Positions 52,891 through 61,628 of a stretch of 64,000 nt of DNA are shown piece after piece. Each line of letters starts with the position of its first letter. The stretch's first letter is position 1. The notes below the pieces were generated by a model. That model searched no databases and was not told where the DNA came from. It worked only from the letters and a program-made list of their open reading frames with translations. The stretch comes from Pseudomonadota bacterium. GTDB taxonomy: Bacteria > Pseudomonadota > Gammaproteobacteria > Xanthomonadales > SZUA-38. Location of the stretch: NCBI GenBank assembly GCA_039033415.1, contig JBCCCR010000032.1, forward strand, positions 20,387 through 84,386, read 5' to 3'. Both the position numbers and the translations under genes were made by a program.

Positions 52891-54917
52891 GGCCGGCGCC
52901 CGATTGGCTCACCTTCTGCTGGCTGGTGGGCTCGATGGCGCTGGCGGTGCTGCCGCATCTGCCGCGGCTGCCGCTGTGGATGCCGCTGCTGTTTTTGCTG
53001 GCAGTCATGGAGCGTGCATCACACTTCCGCTGGAAGCGCCGCCCCCTGCCAAGCTGGCTCAGGCTGGTCCTGACGCTGCTGTGCATCGCCGGGGTGTGGA
53101 GCAGCTATGGCACGATTCTCGGTCGTCAGGCCGGCGTGGCCCTGCTGTGCACCATGCTGGCGCTGAAGCTGTCGGAGACTTTTCGCAGCCGCGATGTGTT
53201 CCTGCTGATCTCGCTGGCCTACTTTATTGTCATCACGCAGTTTCTGTTTGATCAGTCGATCTATCTGGCGGTCTATCTGCTGGCCGTTGCGGTCATCATC
53301 ACCGCCACGCTGATTGTGAACGAAGCGCAGCCGGCCCGGGATGTGCGCACACCCGTTCGAGACTGGCACGGCGCACCCGACGTGCTGCGGCGCGCCGGCT
53401 GGATGCTCCTGCAGGGTCTACCGCTCATGCTCGCGCTGTTTGCGCTGTTCCCCCGCCTGGGGACACCGCTCTGGGGTGTGCCGGAAGATGCGCTGTACGG
53501 CAAGACGGGCATTTCCGACCACATGGAGCCTGGCAGTATCCGGGACCTGTTTATCGACGATTCGCCGGCGTTTCGGGTGGACTTTGCCGGGGACGCGAGG
53601 CCTAGCCAGGGGCGTCTTTACTGGCGCGGCCCGGTGCTGTGGCACTTCGACGGCGCCGCCTGGTGCCGCGAAGCGCCCTGTATCCAGGATGATGGCAAAG
53701 ATCCCCAGCCCCGCCGCATCGGCAAGATTCTGGGTGAAGTCGATCAGCCGCTTCGCTACTCGGTCACGCTGGAACCGACGCAGCAGCTGTGGCTGTTTGC
53801 GCTGGACACCCCGGTCAGCCCGCCACGCGGCTTTATGGGGCTGGAGGTGGACTACACGCTGCATCGAACCCGGCCGGTCACGCGCACTTTTCAGTACGAC
53901 ATGACCAGCGATACGGGCTACCAAAAGAATACCCGCACCGACGGCAGGCTAACGGACCGGGGACTGCAGCTGCCCGACGATCGCAACCCGCGGACCCGCG
54001 CGCTGGCCGAGGATCTAAGAGCGCAATTCGGAGAAGACAGCCGCGCGCTGGTGACCCACGTGCTGCAGACTTTTCGGCAGGAAAACTACCGCTACTCCTT
54101 TACGCCGCCGCCGCTGGGCTTTCATACCGTCGACGATTTTCTTTTCGAAACCCGAGAAGGTTACTGCGAGTACTACTCGTCTGCCTTTACGTTCCTGATG
54201 CGCGCCGCGGGTATCCCGGCCCGGGTCGTGACCGGCTATCAGGGGGGCGAATACATGGGCGACCCGGAGTACCTCCTGGTTCGCCAATCGGACGCACACG
54301 CCTGGTCCGAGGTTTGGCTGGAGGGTGAAGGCTGGGTGCGGGTAGATCCGACCGCCGCGGTGGCGCCCGAGCGAGTGGATCGCGGCGCGCTGGCGGCGCT
54401 GGCCGGGCAGCGGCGTGGCGTCTGGGACTATCCCTGGGTGCGGGAGCTACGCAATCAGCTCGACACCGTGCATAGGGTGTGGACCGACTGGGTGCTGAAG
54501 TTTGATCAAGCGAGACAGAAAGCGCTGCTGCAGCCGGTGGGTATCGACGAGCTGTCCAGCAGCACGGCCATCCTGCTGCTGACCGGGATCATCATCACGG
54601 TGACAACCGTGGTTATGTGGCTGCTGCTTCGGGTGCAATGGATCGGCGGGCTCGACCCCGCTTCGCGCGCTTACGCCCGCTTCTGCCGCAAGCTGTCGCG
54701 TCGTGGGGTCCCGCGCTCCGCTGCGGAAGGGCCGGAAGATTTTGCGGAACGGGCGGCCGCGGTTTACGGGGAAGTTGCCGAAGATATCCGTCGGATTACG
54801 CGCCTTTATATCCAGCAGCGCTACACCCGAGCGGGCGACGATGCGGGCCTCACCCTGCTGCGGCGCGCCGTGCGCAGTTTCCGCGTTCGCGGTCGCCGGA
54901 GCAGCTCCGCCGCCTGA
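52857..54917 (+). CDS. tgpA: TgpA-type membrane transglutaminase-like protein (DUF3488)
   Basis: 686 residues. Five to six helices come first, then a periplasmic transglutaminase core with Cys in TREGYCEYYSSAFTFL (about 437), His in SDAHAWSEVW (about 480) and Asp in RVDPTAAV (about 497), all intact. A last helix near 560-585 and a cytoplasmic tail (DUF4129-like) end the protein. The Pseudomonas aeruginosa homologue is essential, with unknown substrate. The ATG lies inside the DUF58 3' end, so coupling is likely. No terminator seen before lexA. Confidence 0.9.
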   Translation: MSASFGRVSRLRPAPDWLTFCWLVGSMALAVLPHLPRLPLWMPLLFLLAVMERASHFRWKRRPLPSWLRLVLTLLCIAGVWSSYGTILGRQAGVALLCTMLALKLSETFRSRDVFLLISLAYFIVITQFLFDQSIYLAVYLLAVAVIITATLIVNEAQPARDVRTPVRDWHGAPDVLRRAGWMLLQGLPLMLALFALFPRLGTPLWGVPEDALYGKTGISDHMEPGSIRDLFIDDSPAFRVDFAGDARPSQGRLYWRGPVLWHFDGAAWCREAPCIQDDGKDPQPRRIGKILGEVDQPLRYSVTLEPTQQLWLFALDTPVSPPRGFMGLEVDYTLHRTRPVTRTFQYDMTSDTGYQKNTRTDGRLTDRGLQLPDDRNPRTRALAEDLRAQFGEDSRALVTHVLQTFRQENYRYSFTPPPLGFHTVDDFLFETREGYCEYYSSAFTFLMRAAGIPARVVTGYQGGEYMGDPEYLLVRQSDAHAWSEVWLEGEGWVRVDPTAAVAPERVDRGALAALAGQRRGVWDYPWVRELRNQLDTVHRVWTDWVLKFDQARQKALLQPVGIDELSSSTAILLLTGIIITVTTVVMWLLLRVQWIGGLDPASRAYARFCRKLSRRGVPRSAAEGPEDFAERAAAVYGEVAEDIRRITRLYIQQRYTRAGDDAGLTLLRRAVRSFRVRGRRSSSAA

Positions 54918-55056
54918 GATTCCCAGGCCTGGTATCGGGCCAAGTTTCGAGCCCAAGTTTCGAGCATTGGTTTTTTGTGTAGACCGCTGCTGGGGCGGAC
55001 GCTGAGCGCCGTTGCCGGGCAGCGATGAGAGTGTCGGGCCAGAAGAAGAGAAGTTT

Positions 55057-55085
55057 TTGCGTTGCCAGCTGGGATACTGTATAAA
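55057..55085 (+). promoter_or_regulatory. probable lexA promoter
   Basis: TTGCGT (55057-55062), 17 bases, TATAAA (55080-55085). The predicted start is at about 55092, the first base of the GTG start codon. No Shine-Dalgarno precedes that codon. It overlaps the SOS box. Confidence 0.5.
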
Positions 55086-55092
55086 TAAACAG
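55077..55092 (+). promoter_or_regulatory. LexA (SOS) box at the lexA start codon
   Basis: CTGTATAAATAAACAG matches the gammaproteobacterial consensus CTGT-N8-ACAG exactly. Its last base is the G of the GTG start codon. Binding would cover the -10 region and block transcription of lexA-imuA-imuB. No second box is seen before imuA. Confidence 0.92.
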
Positions 55093-55715
55093 TGGCTCAG
55101 AAACTGACAAAACGCCAGCAGGAGATCCTGGACTTTATCGCTGCCGTTCAGCAGCGTAAAGGCTATCCGCCGACCCGAGCGGAAATTGCCCGGCATTTTG
55201 GTTTCAAATCGCCCAACGCTGCTGAAGCCCATCTCCGGGCGCTGGAAAGAAAGAATGTTATCCAGCTCAAAAGCGGCGTATCGCGAGGCATCCAGCTGGC
55301 GGAGATGCAGTCCAGCCTGACCAGCAGCGGGCTCAAGCTGCCGCTGGTGGGCCGGGTCGCCGCCGGTCAGCCCGTGCTGGCGGCCCAGAATATCGAGCAA
55401 CACTTTGCTGTTGATCCTCAGCTGTTTCGTCCCTCGCCGGACTATCTGCTGCGGGTCCAAGGGTTGAGCATGCGCGACGCCGGCATCCTCGACGGCGACC
55501 TGCTGGCCGTACACCGCACACCGGAGGCCAGCAACGGCCAGATTGTGGTGGCCCGGATTGACGACGAGGTAACGGTCAAACGCTTTTATCGGCGTGGCCT
55601 GAAGGTTGTCCTGAAAGCGGAAAACCCGGACTTTGATCCCATCGAAATTGATCTACGCAAACACGAGCTGGCTATTGAGGGCCTGAGTGTTGGCGTGATT
55701 CGCGCTACTTCCTGA
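55092..55715 (+). CDS. lexA: SOS repressor LexA
   Basis: Represses the SOS regulon and cleaves itself when RecA is active. A winged helix-turn-helix lies at 1-65 ([37 protein letters not shown]). The scissile Ala-Gly is in GRVAAGQP (91-92), catalytic Ser at about 126 in GLSMRDAG and Lys at about 163 in VTVKRF. The 37-residue spacing is that of E. coli LexA. 207 residues. The GTG start overlaps the SOS box, so self-repression is direct. It heads a run with imuA and imuB. Confidence 0.97.
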   Translation: MAQKLTKRQQEILDFIAAVQQRKGYPPTRAEIARHFGFKSPNAAEAHLRALERKNVIQLKSGVSRGIQLAEMQSSLTSSGLKLPLVGRVAAGQPVLAAQNIEQHFAVDPQLFRPSPDYLLRVQGLSMRDAGILDGDLLAVHRTPEASNGQIVVARIDDEVTVKRFYRRGLKVVLKAENPDFDPIEIDLRKHELAIEGLSVGVIRATS

Positions 55716-55879
55716 GCGCACCGCGAAGCTGACGTTGACGATGGTGGCCCGCCAGAACCCTCTGCCCTCCGCAGTTCGGGCCGCGAACCCACCCAGACCC
55801 AGATACAGACCCAGCAGGCGAGCTCATAATCCGGCTCGCTGCACCTCCTTTAGAAAGAAGCCAAGGACGGCGCCAGCTC

Positions 55880-56503
55880 ATGGCTAAGAACACCGCCGAG
55901 GAGCTGGCGGCGCTTAAAAAAAAACTCCGCAGCTTGACCCGCCCCGGCGGACACCCCCGCCGCAGCCTGCCCTGTCAGCACCCCCGGCTGGCTGAGCAGC
56001 TCCCCCAGGGCTGGCCCCGGGGAGAGCTGACCGAGATTCTCGCGCCCTGCCTTGGCATCGGCGAATTCAGCCTGCTGGCGCCTTCGCTGGCCGCCTTGAC
56101 CCAAAACAACGAATGGCTGGCGCTGGTCAATCCACCCTACTCCCTGCAGGCCGCTGCGCTGAACCGGTGGCGCTGGAAGCTGCAGCAGGTGCTGGTGATC
56201 CAGTGTGCCGGCGAAAACGACACGCTCTGGGCCATGGAGCAGTGTCTGCGGGCCGGCGTTTGTGGCGCCGTCATCGGCTGGGTGGCGCAGCCCAGCGATC
56301 GCCAGCTGCGTCGCCTGCAGCTGGCCGCAGAACACGGCGCCAGTGCCGGCATCCTGTTTCGACCGCTGAATACCCGTCAACAGCGTTCACCCGCCGCGCT
56401 GCGGCTTTGCCTGCAGCCGCTGGGGCGACGGCGCCTGCGCAGCACGGTGATCAAGCAGCGGGGCAGCCGCGGGCAGCCTCAATGCACGCTGACCGCCCCC
56501 TGA
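55880..56503 (+). CDS. imuA: translesion-synthesis associated protein ImuA
   Basis: 207 residues, RecA/SulA-like fold without a true Walker A (EILAPCLGIGEFSLLAPSLAAL marks the degenerate site). ImuA recruits ImuB and DnaE2 in damage-induced mutagenesis. The 164-base gap after lexA contains no SOS box, so control probably comes from the box at lexA. It is followed four bases later by imuB, the standard pairing that decides the name over SulA. Confidence 0.87.
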   Translation: MAKNTAEELAALKKKLRSLTRPGGHPRRSLPCQHPRLAEQLPQGWPRGELTEILAPCLGIGEFSLLAPSLAALTQNNEWLALVNPPYSLQAAALNRWRWKLQQVLVIQCAGENDTLWAMEQCLRAGVCGAVIGWVAQPSDRQLRRLQLAAEHGASAGILFRPLNTRQQRSPAALRLCLQPLGRRRLRSTVIKQRGSRGQPQCTLTAP

Positions 56504-56507
56504 GATC

Positions 56508-57950
56508 ATGACGGATGGCAACCCAGGCCTGTGGCTGTGTATCCATCTGAAGCAGCTGGCGCTGGACGCCGTGCTGCGCAGCCTGCCCCCCGAGGAGCTC
56601 GTTCACCAGCATGACCTGATTGCGGTGGTCGATCAGCGCGGCAGCCAGCGCTGGATCTGTGGCTTCCCGGCCATGCTCGCGGAAAAAGGCATCCATCAGG
56701 GTCAGGCGCTGGCCGCCGCTTACGCCCTGCTGCCGCAGCTCCGCGCCCTCCCCCGACAGCTGCCAGCCGAGCGCCAAAGCCTGCTGCAGGTGGCTAGCTG
56801 GGCCTGCCAGCTGAGCAGCCGGGTCTGCCTGCAGGCGCCCGACATGGTGCTGCTGGAACTCAGCGGCAGCCTGCGGCTGCTCGGCGAAGACTGGCGGCAG
56901 GTGATCAAGCAGGGCGTGCGGGAAACCGGCTTCGCCGCGGGCCTGGCCGCCGCCCCAACCCCTGTGGCCAGCCGGATACTGGCCCGGGCCGGGAGCTACC
57001 GGCTGGTCCAGAGCCTCGACCCGATGCCGGGCGTCCTGCGGCGGTTACCCCTCCCCTACCTGGAGCTCACCGACGACGTCCAGTCCGGGCTGGCAAGCCT
57101 GGGGGTCAGCGAGCTGGGTGAACTGCTGGCCATGCCACGCGACGGGCTACTGCGGCGTTACGGGCAGCCGCTCCTGGACCACCTGGATCAGATTCAGGGC
57201 AGAGCGGCGGAGCGTTTAACCGCCTACCAGCCACCGCAGCAGTTTGAATCGACACTGGAACTCGCCAGCGAAGTACACGACGCGGGCGCGCTGGTGTTTG
57301 CGCTGCGCCGACTGCTGTCCGAGCTGGAGACTTTTCTGCGTGCCCGCGACCAGGCGCTGGCCGCCTTTGAGCTGGGGCTTCAGCACAGTCACGGTGAAAC
57401 CCGCTGGCTATCGTTTGGTCTACTGGAGCTTGAGCGAGATGCCCAGCGGCTGCTGTCGCTGAGCCAGGAGCGGCTCCATCAGCTTCAGCTAAAAGCCCCG
57501 GTGCGCCAGCTCACGCTGCGCGTCCCTAAGCTTTTTGATCACGCGCCGGCAGCCAGCGATCTCTTTGATCAGACCCAACCCCTCAACGAATTGTCCCGGC
57601 TGCTCGAGCGGCTTCGAAGCCGGCTGGGGGAGGAGTCCGTTCATGGCCTGAGCCAGTGGGCCGATTACCGACCCGAAAAAGCCAGCCGACCCTGGCCGGT
57701 CAACGAAGCCGGCGCTGCTGGCATCTGCCCCCTGAACGCACGACCGGTGTGGATCTTGGAGCAGCCGCAGCCCCTGACGGGCTGCCCGGGCGAAATCCTG
57801 GAGGGGCCTGAACGGATCGAATCGGGATGGTGGGACGGCGCGGATATCCGGCGCGATTACTATGTGGTGGAACAGCGTCTGGGGCAGCAGCTCTGGGTCT
57901 ATCAGGACTGCCGCTCCAAAGCCTGGTTCAAGCACGGGCTGTTTAGCTAA
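56508..57950 (+). CDS. imuB: ImuB, catalytically inactive Y-family polymerase homologue
   Basis: 480 residues. A Y-family fold (LWLCIHLKQLALDAVLRS at the start, little-finger region after about 240) lacks the acidic DxD metal site of active Pol IV and Pol V. The C-terminus YVVEQRLGQQLWVYQDCRSK, then WFKHGLFS, is typical. ImuB bridges the sliding clamp to DnaE2 (ImuC). dnaE2 usually follows but does not here: the next gene is on the other strand. Confidence 0.92.
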   Translation: MTDGNPGLWLCIHLKQLALDAVLRSLPPEELVHQHDLIAVVDQRGSQRWICGFPAMLAEKGIHQGQALAAAYALLPQLRALPRQLPAERQSLLQVASWACQLSSRVCLQAPDMVLLELSGSLRLLGEDWRQVIKQGVRETGFAAGLAAAPTPVASRILARAGSYRLVQSLDPMPGVLRRLPLPYLELTDDVQSGLASLGVSELGELLAMPRDGLLRRYGQPLLDHLDQIQGRAAERLTAYQPPQQFESTLELASEVHDAGALVFALRRLLSELETFLRARDQALAAFELGLQHSHGETRWLSFGLLELERDAQRLLSLSQERLHQLQLKAPVRQLTLRVPKLFDHAPAASDLFDQTQPLNELSRLLERLRSRLGEESVHGLSQWADYRPEKASRPWPVNEAGAAGICPLNARPVWILEQPQPLTGCPGEILEGPERIESGWWDGADIRRDYYVVEQRLGQQLWVYQDCRSKAWFKHGLFS

Positions 57951-57992
57951 TCGCCCAGGCCGGCACTCTCCAATAACGCGACGACCGATCAA

Positions 57993-58685
57993 TCAGTTGG
58001 TGTCAGCCGCGACGTCCTCTTCCAGCACCTTGAAGTCTTTCAGCTCCACTTCGCCCATGTTCTGGCGGAAAGTCACCAGATAATCTTCGAGCACCCCAAA
58101 ATACTCGGGGCCGGAGAGCTCCCAGTTATAGCCGGTGGCATCGGTCACCTGTACCCGGAGCGCGCCGACCTTGCCCAACCTCGATCCGGTAACCTCCCGC
58201 TTCTGCCGGCGAACCCAAAGCTCTCGCCGTTCCAGCGCCTGGAGGTCCCCAAACTCTTCGTTGAGCTCTTCATAGTAGCTGTTGGCCAGCGCCTGCTCGT
58301 CTTCCCGCAGGGCACCCAGCACCTCGTCGCGGGCGCTCACGATCCGCCCATCACCATGGGTCGAGGCAAGCTTCAGCCAGGCGTAGGCTCGCGCCCAGTC
58401 CTGCTCGACCCCCAGACCTTTGATGTACATGAGGGCCACGTTCTTCTGAGCCTGCTTGTTGCCGTAGCGTGCCGCCTTCTTAAATTTCTGCATCGCGTCG
58501 CGCTCGAAGCCGTCCTGCAAAGATCGCGCAGCGCGGATCAGGTCTGCCTGATCGGGCGTGGCAAAGATCGGCGGCCGGGCCTCAGCGAGGGGCAGCAGGA
58601 GCAAGCCCAGCACCAGCATCAGCAGATGGGTCAAAGGAACGCCGAACCGACGGTCAGCAGCAATAGGTGTGTTTTGAGAGGTCAT
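57993..58685 (-). CDS. exported Sel1-like repeat protein
   Basis: 230 residues from the ATG at 58685, with a signal peptide (PLTHLLMLVLGLLLLPLAEA). One or two Sel1-type repeats follow (AARYGNKQAQKNVALMYIKG, then GVEQDWARAYAWLKLAS), and the C-terminal part has no recognised domain. Sel1 proteins are helical adaptors. The upstream extension of the frame to 58793 is not supported. It converges on imuB across 42 bases. Confidence 0.78.
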   Translation of the reverse strand: MTSQNTPIAADRRFGVPLTHLLMLVLGLLLLPLAEARPPIFATPDQADLIRAARSLQDGFERDAMQKFKKAARYGNKQAQKNVALMYIKGLGVEQDWARAYAWLKLASTHGDGRIVSARDEVLGALREDEQALANSYYEELNEEFGDLQALERRELWVRRQKREVTGSRLGKVGALRVQVTDATGYNWELSGPEYFGVLEDYLVTFRQNMGEVELKDFKVLEEDVAADTN

Positions 58686-58984
58686 ATCCCTGTATCCCCG
58701 TTTACTCGATCCAAGGGTTTTGGCTGGCGGTCTGCAGCCCCAGGGGGCTGGCCGAGAAGTATGCCTGCGGGCGCTACGGTGGGGTTCGTGCACGAACTCT
58801 TATGGCATCGTGGTCGGCGGGAGGCGCCGAGCATGATTGGATAGGCGCGCGATGACATTTAGAACAACAGCCTCACAACTCCAACTGTACTTGGTTTTCT
58901 TCAGCCTACCAAACCGCGGCAGGAAGTAAGGTGCACATATGCACGAAAACTGACGTAGATCATACACGAAGCCTCAATTGAGGC
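58686..58984. other. intergenic region between BCCT gene and Sel1 gene
   Basis: 299 bases, no gene seen. Contents: the palindrome GTGCA-CATA-TGCAC (58931-58944) and a perfect 16-base palindrome AGCCTCAATTGAGGCT (58970-58985), which touches the BCCT stop codon and may act as its 3'-end structure. The right-hand end is notably AT-richer than its surroundings. Confidence 0.45.
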
Positions 58985-60502
58985 TCAGTCGCGGGCGCTC
59001 GACCGCCCAAACATGAGCGTCCGGACGAGGGCAACCATCTGCAGCGCCAGCACCAGCGCAAACGGGATCGCGCCGGCGATTGCCACCTGTTTGTTGATGT
59101 CCACGTCTCCACGAACCACCAACGCCGCGGCAACCAACAGCATGAGTACGCCCCAGACCCCTCGCAGCCCCGGCAGGAGCTGGCTGCCTAATCGGTTCAT
59201 CACCCACGCGGCTGAGTCGGCGCTGGTGACCAGAAAAATCAGCAGCAGCAGCAGGCTTCCCCAGGCCAGCAGGCCACCGCCCGGCAGCTTCTCGTACCAA
59301 AGGAACAGAGGGGCGGTGTAGTGTGTGGCCAGTCCCGCGGTCAGCTCACCGGGATCAGCAAGCTCGGCGACCAGCCCCCCGGCCCCGAAAGCGCCGAACC
59401 AGACAAAAGACACCAGCACCGGCACCATCGTCACGCCAACCAGATAGCCGGCCACCGTTCGGCCACGGCTGATACCGGCCAAAAACAGCCCGACAAAGGG
59501 GGTCCAGGCGATCCACCAAAGCAGATACACAACCGTCCAGCCCTCAGCCCAGCTCGTGTCACCGTCAGCCGAGATCAGCCTGATCGACCATGCGGGCAGC
59601 TCGAGCAGGTAGGTCACGATACTCCCCAGCCACAGGGAACCCGCGCTCGACCAGTCGATGACCACCCACAGCCAGCAAAGCAGCACCACCGCCAGCCCCA
59701 TATTGAGCATGCTCAACAGCCGAATGCCTCGGCGCAGCCCGCTGGCTGCGGAGAGCAGCGACACGATGCCGAGCACCGCCAGCAGCAGCCATCCCGGCAG
59801 GGCGAGGACGCCCTGCGCTGACAGCCCCACCTGCATCAGGTCGACCCCATTCGCCAACGAGCCGGCTACGCCGAAAAGCACCGCCACCAGCGCGATCAGG
59901 TCAAAGCTTCCGCCAGCCATTTGCGCCGCCGCGCCCTCCCGCGATGACCCCGTCAACCCCTGCAGCAGGTTGAGGCCCGCGCTGGTTTTATCGTTCTCGT
60001 CTGGGCCGGCGGCGGCCAGCCAGGCAAAAGCCAGCCCGGCAACGGCGTAAACCGCCCACGCGTGAAAACCCCAGTGCAGGTAGGTGAGCGCCAGCGCACG
60101 ACCGGCGTCAGCACTGCCATTACTATCGCCAGGCACCGGCGGCGACTGGAAGTGGCTGAGCGGCTCCGCCAGGCCCCAGAACACCAGACCGGAGCCCATG
60201 CCCGCCGCAAACAGCATGGAGAGCCATGCCGGCAAGCTGAACTCGGGCCCGGAGCCGTTGGCGGGAAGACGACGGCGACCCCAGGGGCCCACCATCAGGA
60301 CCAGAGACAGCAATAGCGCGGCGCTGCACAGCCAGAGCACTCCGGTACCGGCGCGGCTGACAACGCGCTGGGTCATGTTCGCAATTGCGTCCGCGACCTG
60401 GGTTGGATAGGCAAGCAGCAGAAAACCCACGGCAACGATCGATAGCACCGTGAGGGCCGCGAGCACCGGCTGCAGCGATGCTCCCCGGGAATCGCTGGTC
60501 AT
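58985..60502 (-). CDS. BCCT-family transporter
   Basis: Secondary transporter for betaine, choline, carnitine or similar quaternary amines, 505 residues with twelve predicted helices. Motifs: GMGSGLVFWGLAEPL and the aromatic box GWTVVYLLWWIAWTPFVGLF, then ISRGRT. There is no long C-terminal osmosensory tail, so it is probably not a BetP-type osmosensor. Substrate unknown. The ATG overlaps the stop of the PfpI gene by four bases, making it the last gene of a four-gene unit. Confidence 0.92.
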   Translation of the reverse strand: MTSDSRGASLQPVLAALTVLSIVAVGFLLLAYPTQVADAIANMTQRVVSRAGTGVLWLCSAALLLSLVLMVGPWGRRRLPANGSGPEFSLPAWLSMLFAAGMGSGLVFWGLAEPLSHFQSPPVPGDSNGSADAGRALALTYLHWGFHAWAVYAVAGLAFAWLAAAGPDENDKTSAGLNLLQGLTGSSREGAAAQMAGGSFDLIALVAVLFGVAGSLANGVDLMQVGLSAQGVLALPGWLLLAVLGIVSLLSAASGLRRGIRLLSMLNMGLAVVLLCWLWVVIDWSSAGSLWLGSIVTYLLELPAWSIRLISADGDTSWAEGWTVVYLLWWIAWTPFVGLFLAGISRGRTVAGYLVGVTMVPVLVSFVWFGAFGAGGLVAELADPGELTAGLATHYTAPLFLWYEKLPGGGLLAWGSLLLLLIFLVTSADSAAWVMNRLGSQLLPGLRGVWGVLMLLVAAALVVRGDVDINKQVAIAGAIPFALVLALQMVALVRTLMFGRSSARD

Positions 60503-61122
60503 GATGGTGGCGCGGGTTGAACCGAGGGATCTACCGCATCGGTCGGAGGATATTCCACGTAAGCACTCACGCGGGCCGCCAGCTCATCACCCAGCTGGTC
60601 GCGCACCACGGCGAGGGCCAGATCCAAACCCGCACTGACCCCGGCGGAGGTCAGCACTCGCCCCGATCGAACCAGCCGCGCTCCGGTTACCACGTCGCAG
60701 GCAGGCGCCAGCTGCCTCAGCTCGTCCAGGTACTGCTGGTGGGTTGTGGCCCGAATACCCTGCAGGAAACCGGCGGCACCAAGCGCAAAGGCGCCCGTAC
60801 AAACGGACATCAAAATGTCAGCCTGCTCACCGCGCTCGATCAACCAGTTCATCTGCGCAGGGGTTTTCATCACCTGGCGAACGCCGACACCACCGGGGAT
60901 CAGCAGGCCGTGCAGCACCGGTGCCTCGTCAGCGGTCAAGTCAGCCCGGAACGTCAGTCCGTGGGCCGAGCGCACCTCCCGATCGCCCAGTGAAACGGTG
61001 AGGACCCGCCAGGGAGCCTCGCCTGCCAGCTCCGTGGCGGCGCTGAAGACCTCCAGCGGCCCCGCAAAATCAAGGAGCTCAACACCGTCGAAAACCGCAA
61101 TGGCCAGCACCGGCAGCGTCAT
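60499..61122 (-). CDS. DJ-1/PfpI-family protein, isonitrile hydratase-like
   Basis: 207 residues from the ATG at 61122. The nucleophile elbow is ADILMSVCTGAFALG (Cys about 108), with a Glu early in LEVFSAATE and FDGVELLDFAGPLEVF at the N-terminus. This arrangement is shared by isonitrile hydratase and by the sensor part of AraC regulators such as CdhR, some of which respond to carnitine derivatives. There is no DNA-binding domain here. The pairing with a BCCT transporter may hint at quaternary-amine metabolism, which is an inference. Confidence 0.83.
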   Translation of the reverse strand: MTLPVLAIAVFDGVELLDFAGPLEVFSAATELAGEAPWRVLTVSLGDREVRSAHGLTFRADLTADEAPVLHGLLIPGGVGVRQVMKTPAQMNWLIERGEQADILMSVCTGAFALGAAGFLQGIRATTHQQYLDELRQLAPACDVVTGARLVRSGRVLTSAGVSAGLDLALAVVRDQLGDELAARVSAYVEYPPTDAVDPSVQPAPPS

Positions 61123-61628
61123 GACTGTTTCAGCCGCTCGAGGAAGTGGCCAAACAACAGCTCCAGGTTGGCGCGGCTGTTTTCCAGCCGGTGGCCGTCG
61201 TTGAGGATATGGAGCGGAGCCTGATGCGCCTCGGCCCAACGCTGAACCCGTTCAAGCGGGACCACATCGTCATGCCAGGCATGTACTACCTCGATGACCG
61301 GTACCTCGACCGAATAGTCCAGCGTCTCGTAGCCGGGCCAGTGAACCGCTGGCACCATGAGAAACAGACCGCTGATCGACAGGCGCTGCGATGCCAACAC
61401 CGACACGACCCCACCCATACTCGAGCCGCTCAAGACACAGCGCTTTGGTTTAGCCTCCTGCACCGCCGCCACCAGCTGATCGATTCGAGCCGCCGGGTCA
61501 TCGTCGCCATAGTCCGGCGCCAGCACCTGCCAGCCGGCGGCTTCGGCCAGCGGCTTCAGCCACTGAATCTTGCGCGCCAGCGGTGAGCTGTCCAGGCCGT
61601 GGGACATCACCAGCAAAGAGTCGCTCAA
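61119..61628 (-). CDS. small alpha/beta-hydrolase (TTG start)
   Basis: 169 residues, similar in size and layout to YqiA/RBBP9-type hydrolases. MSHGLDSSPLARKIQWLKPL at the front, nucleophile Ser in VLSGSSMGGVVS, and a C-terminal His in NDGHRLEN. TTG at 61628 overlaps the trhO stop (TTGA) and keeps the first beta strand (SLLVMSHG). The ATG at 61607 would cut it. The stop overlaps the PfpI ATG. Substrate unknown. Confidence 0.82.
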   Translation of the reverse strand: MSDSLLVMSHGLDSSPLARKIQWLKPLAEAAGWQVLAPDYGDDDPAARIDQLVAAVQEAKPKRCVLSGSSMGGVVSVLASQRLSISGLFLMVPAVHWPGYETLDYSVEVPVIEVVHAWHDDVVPLERVQRWAEAHQAPLHILNDGHRLENSRANLELLFGHFLERLKQS

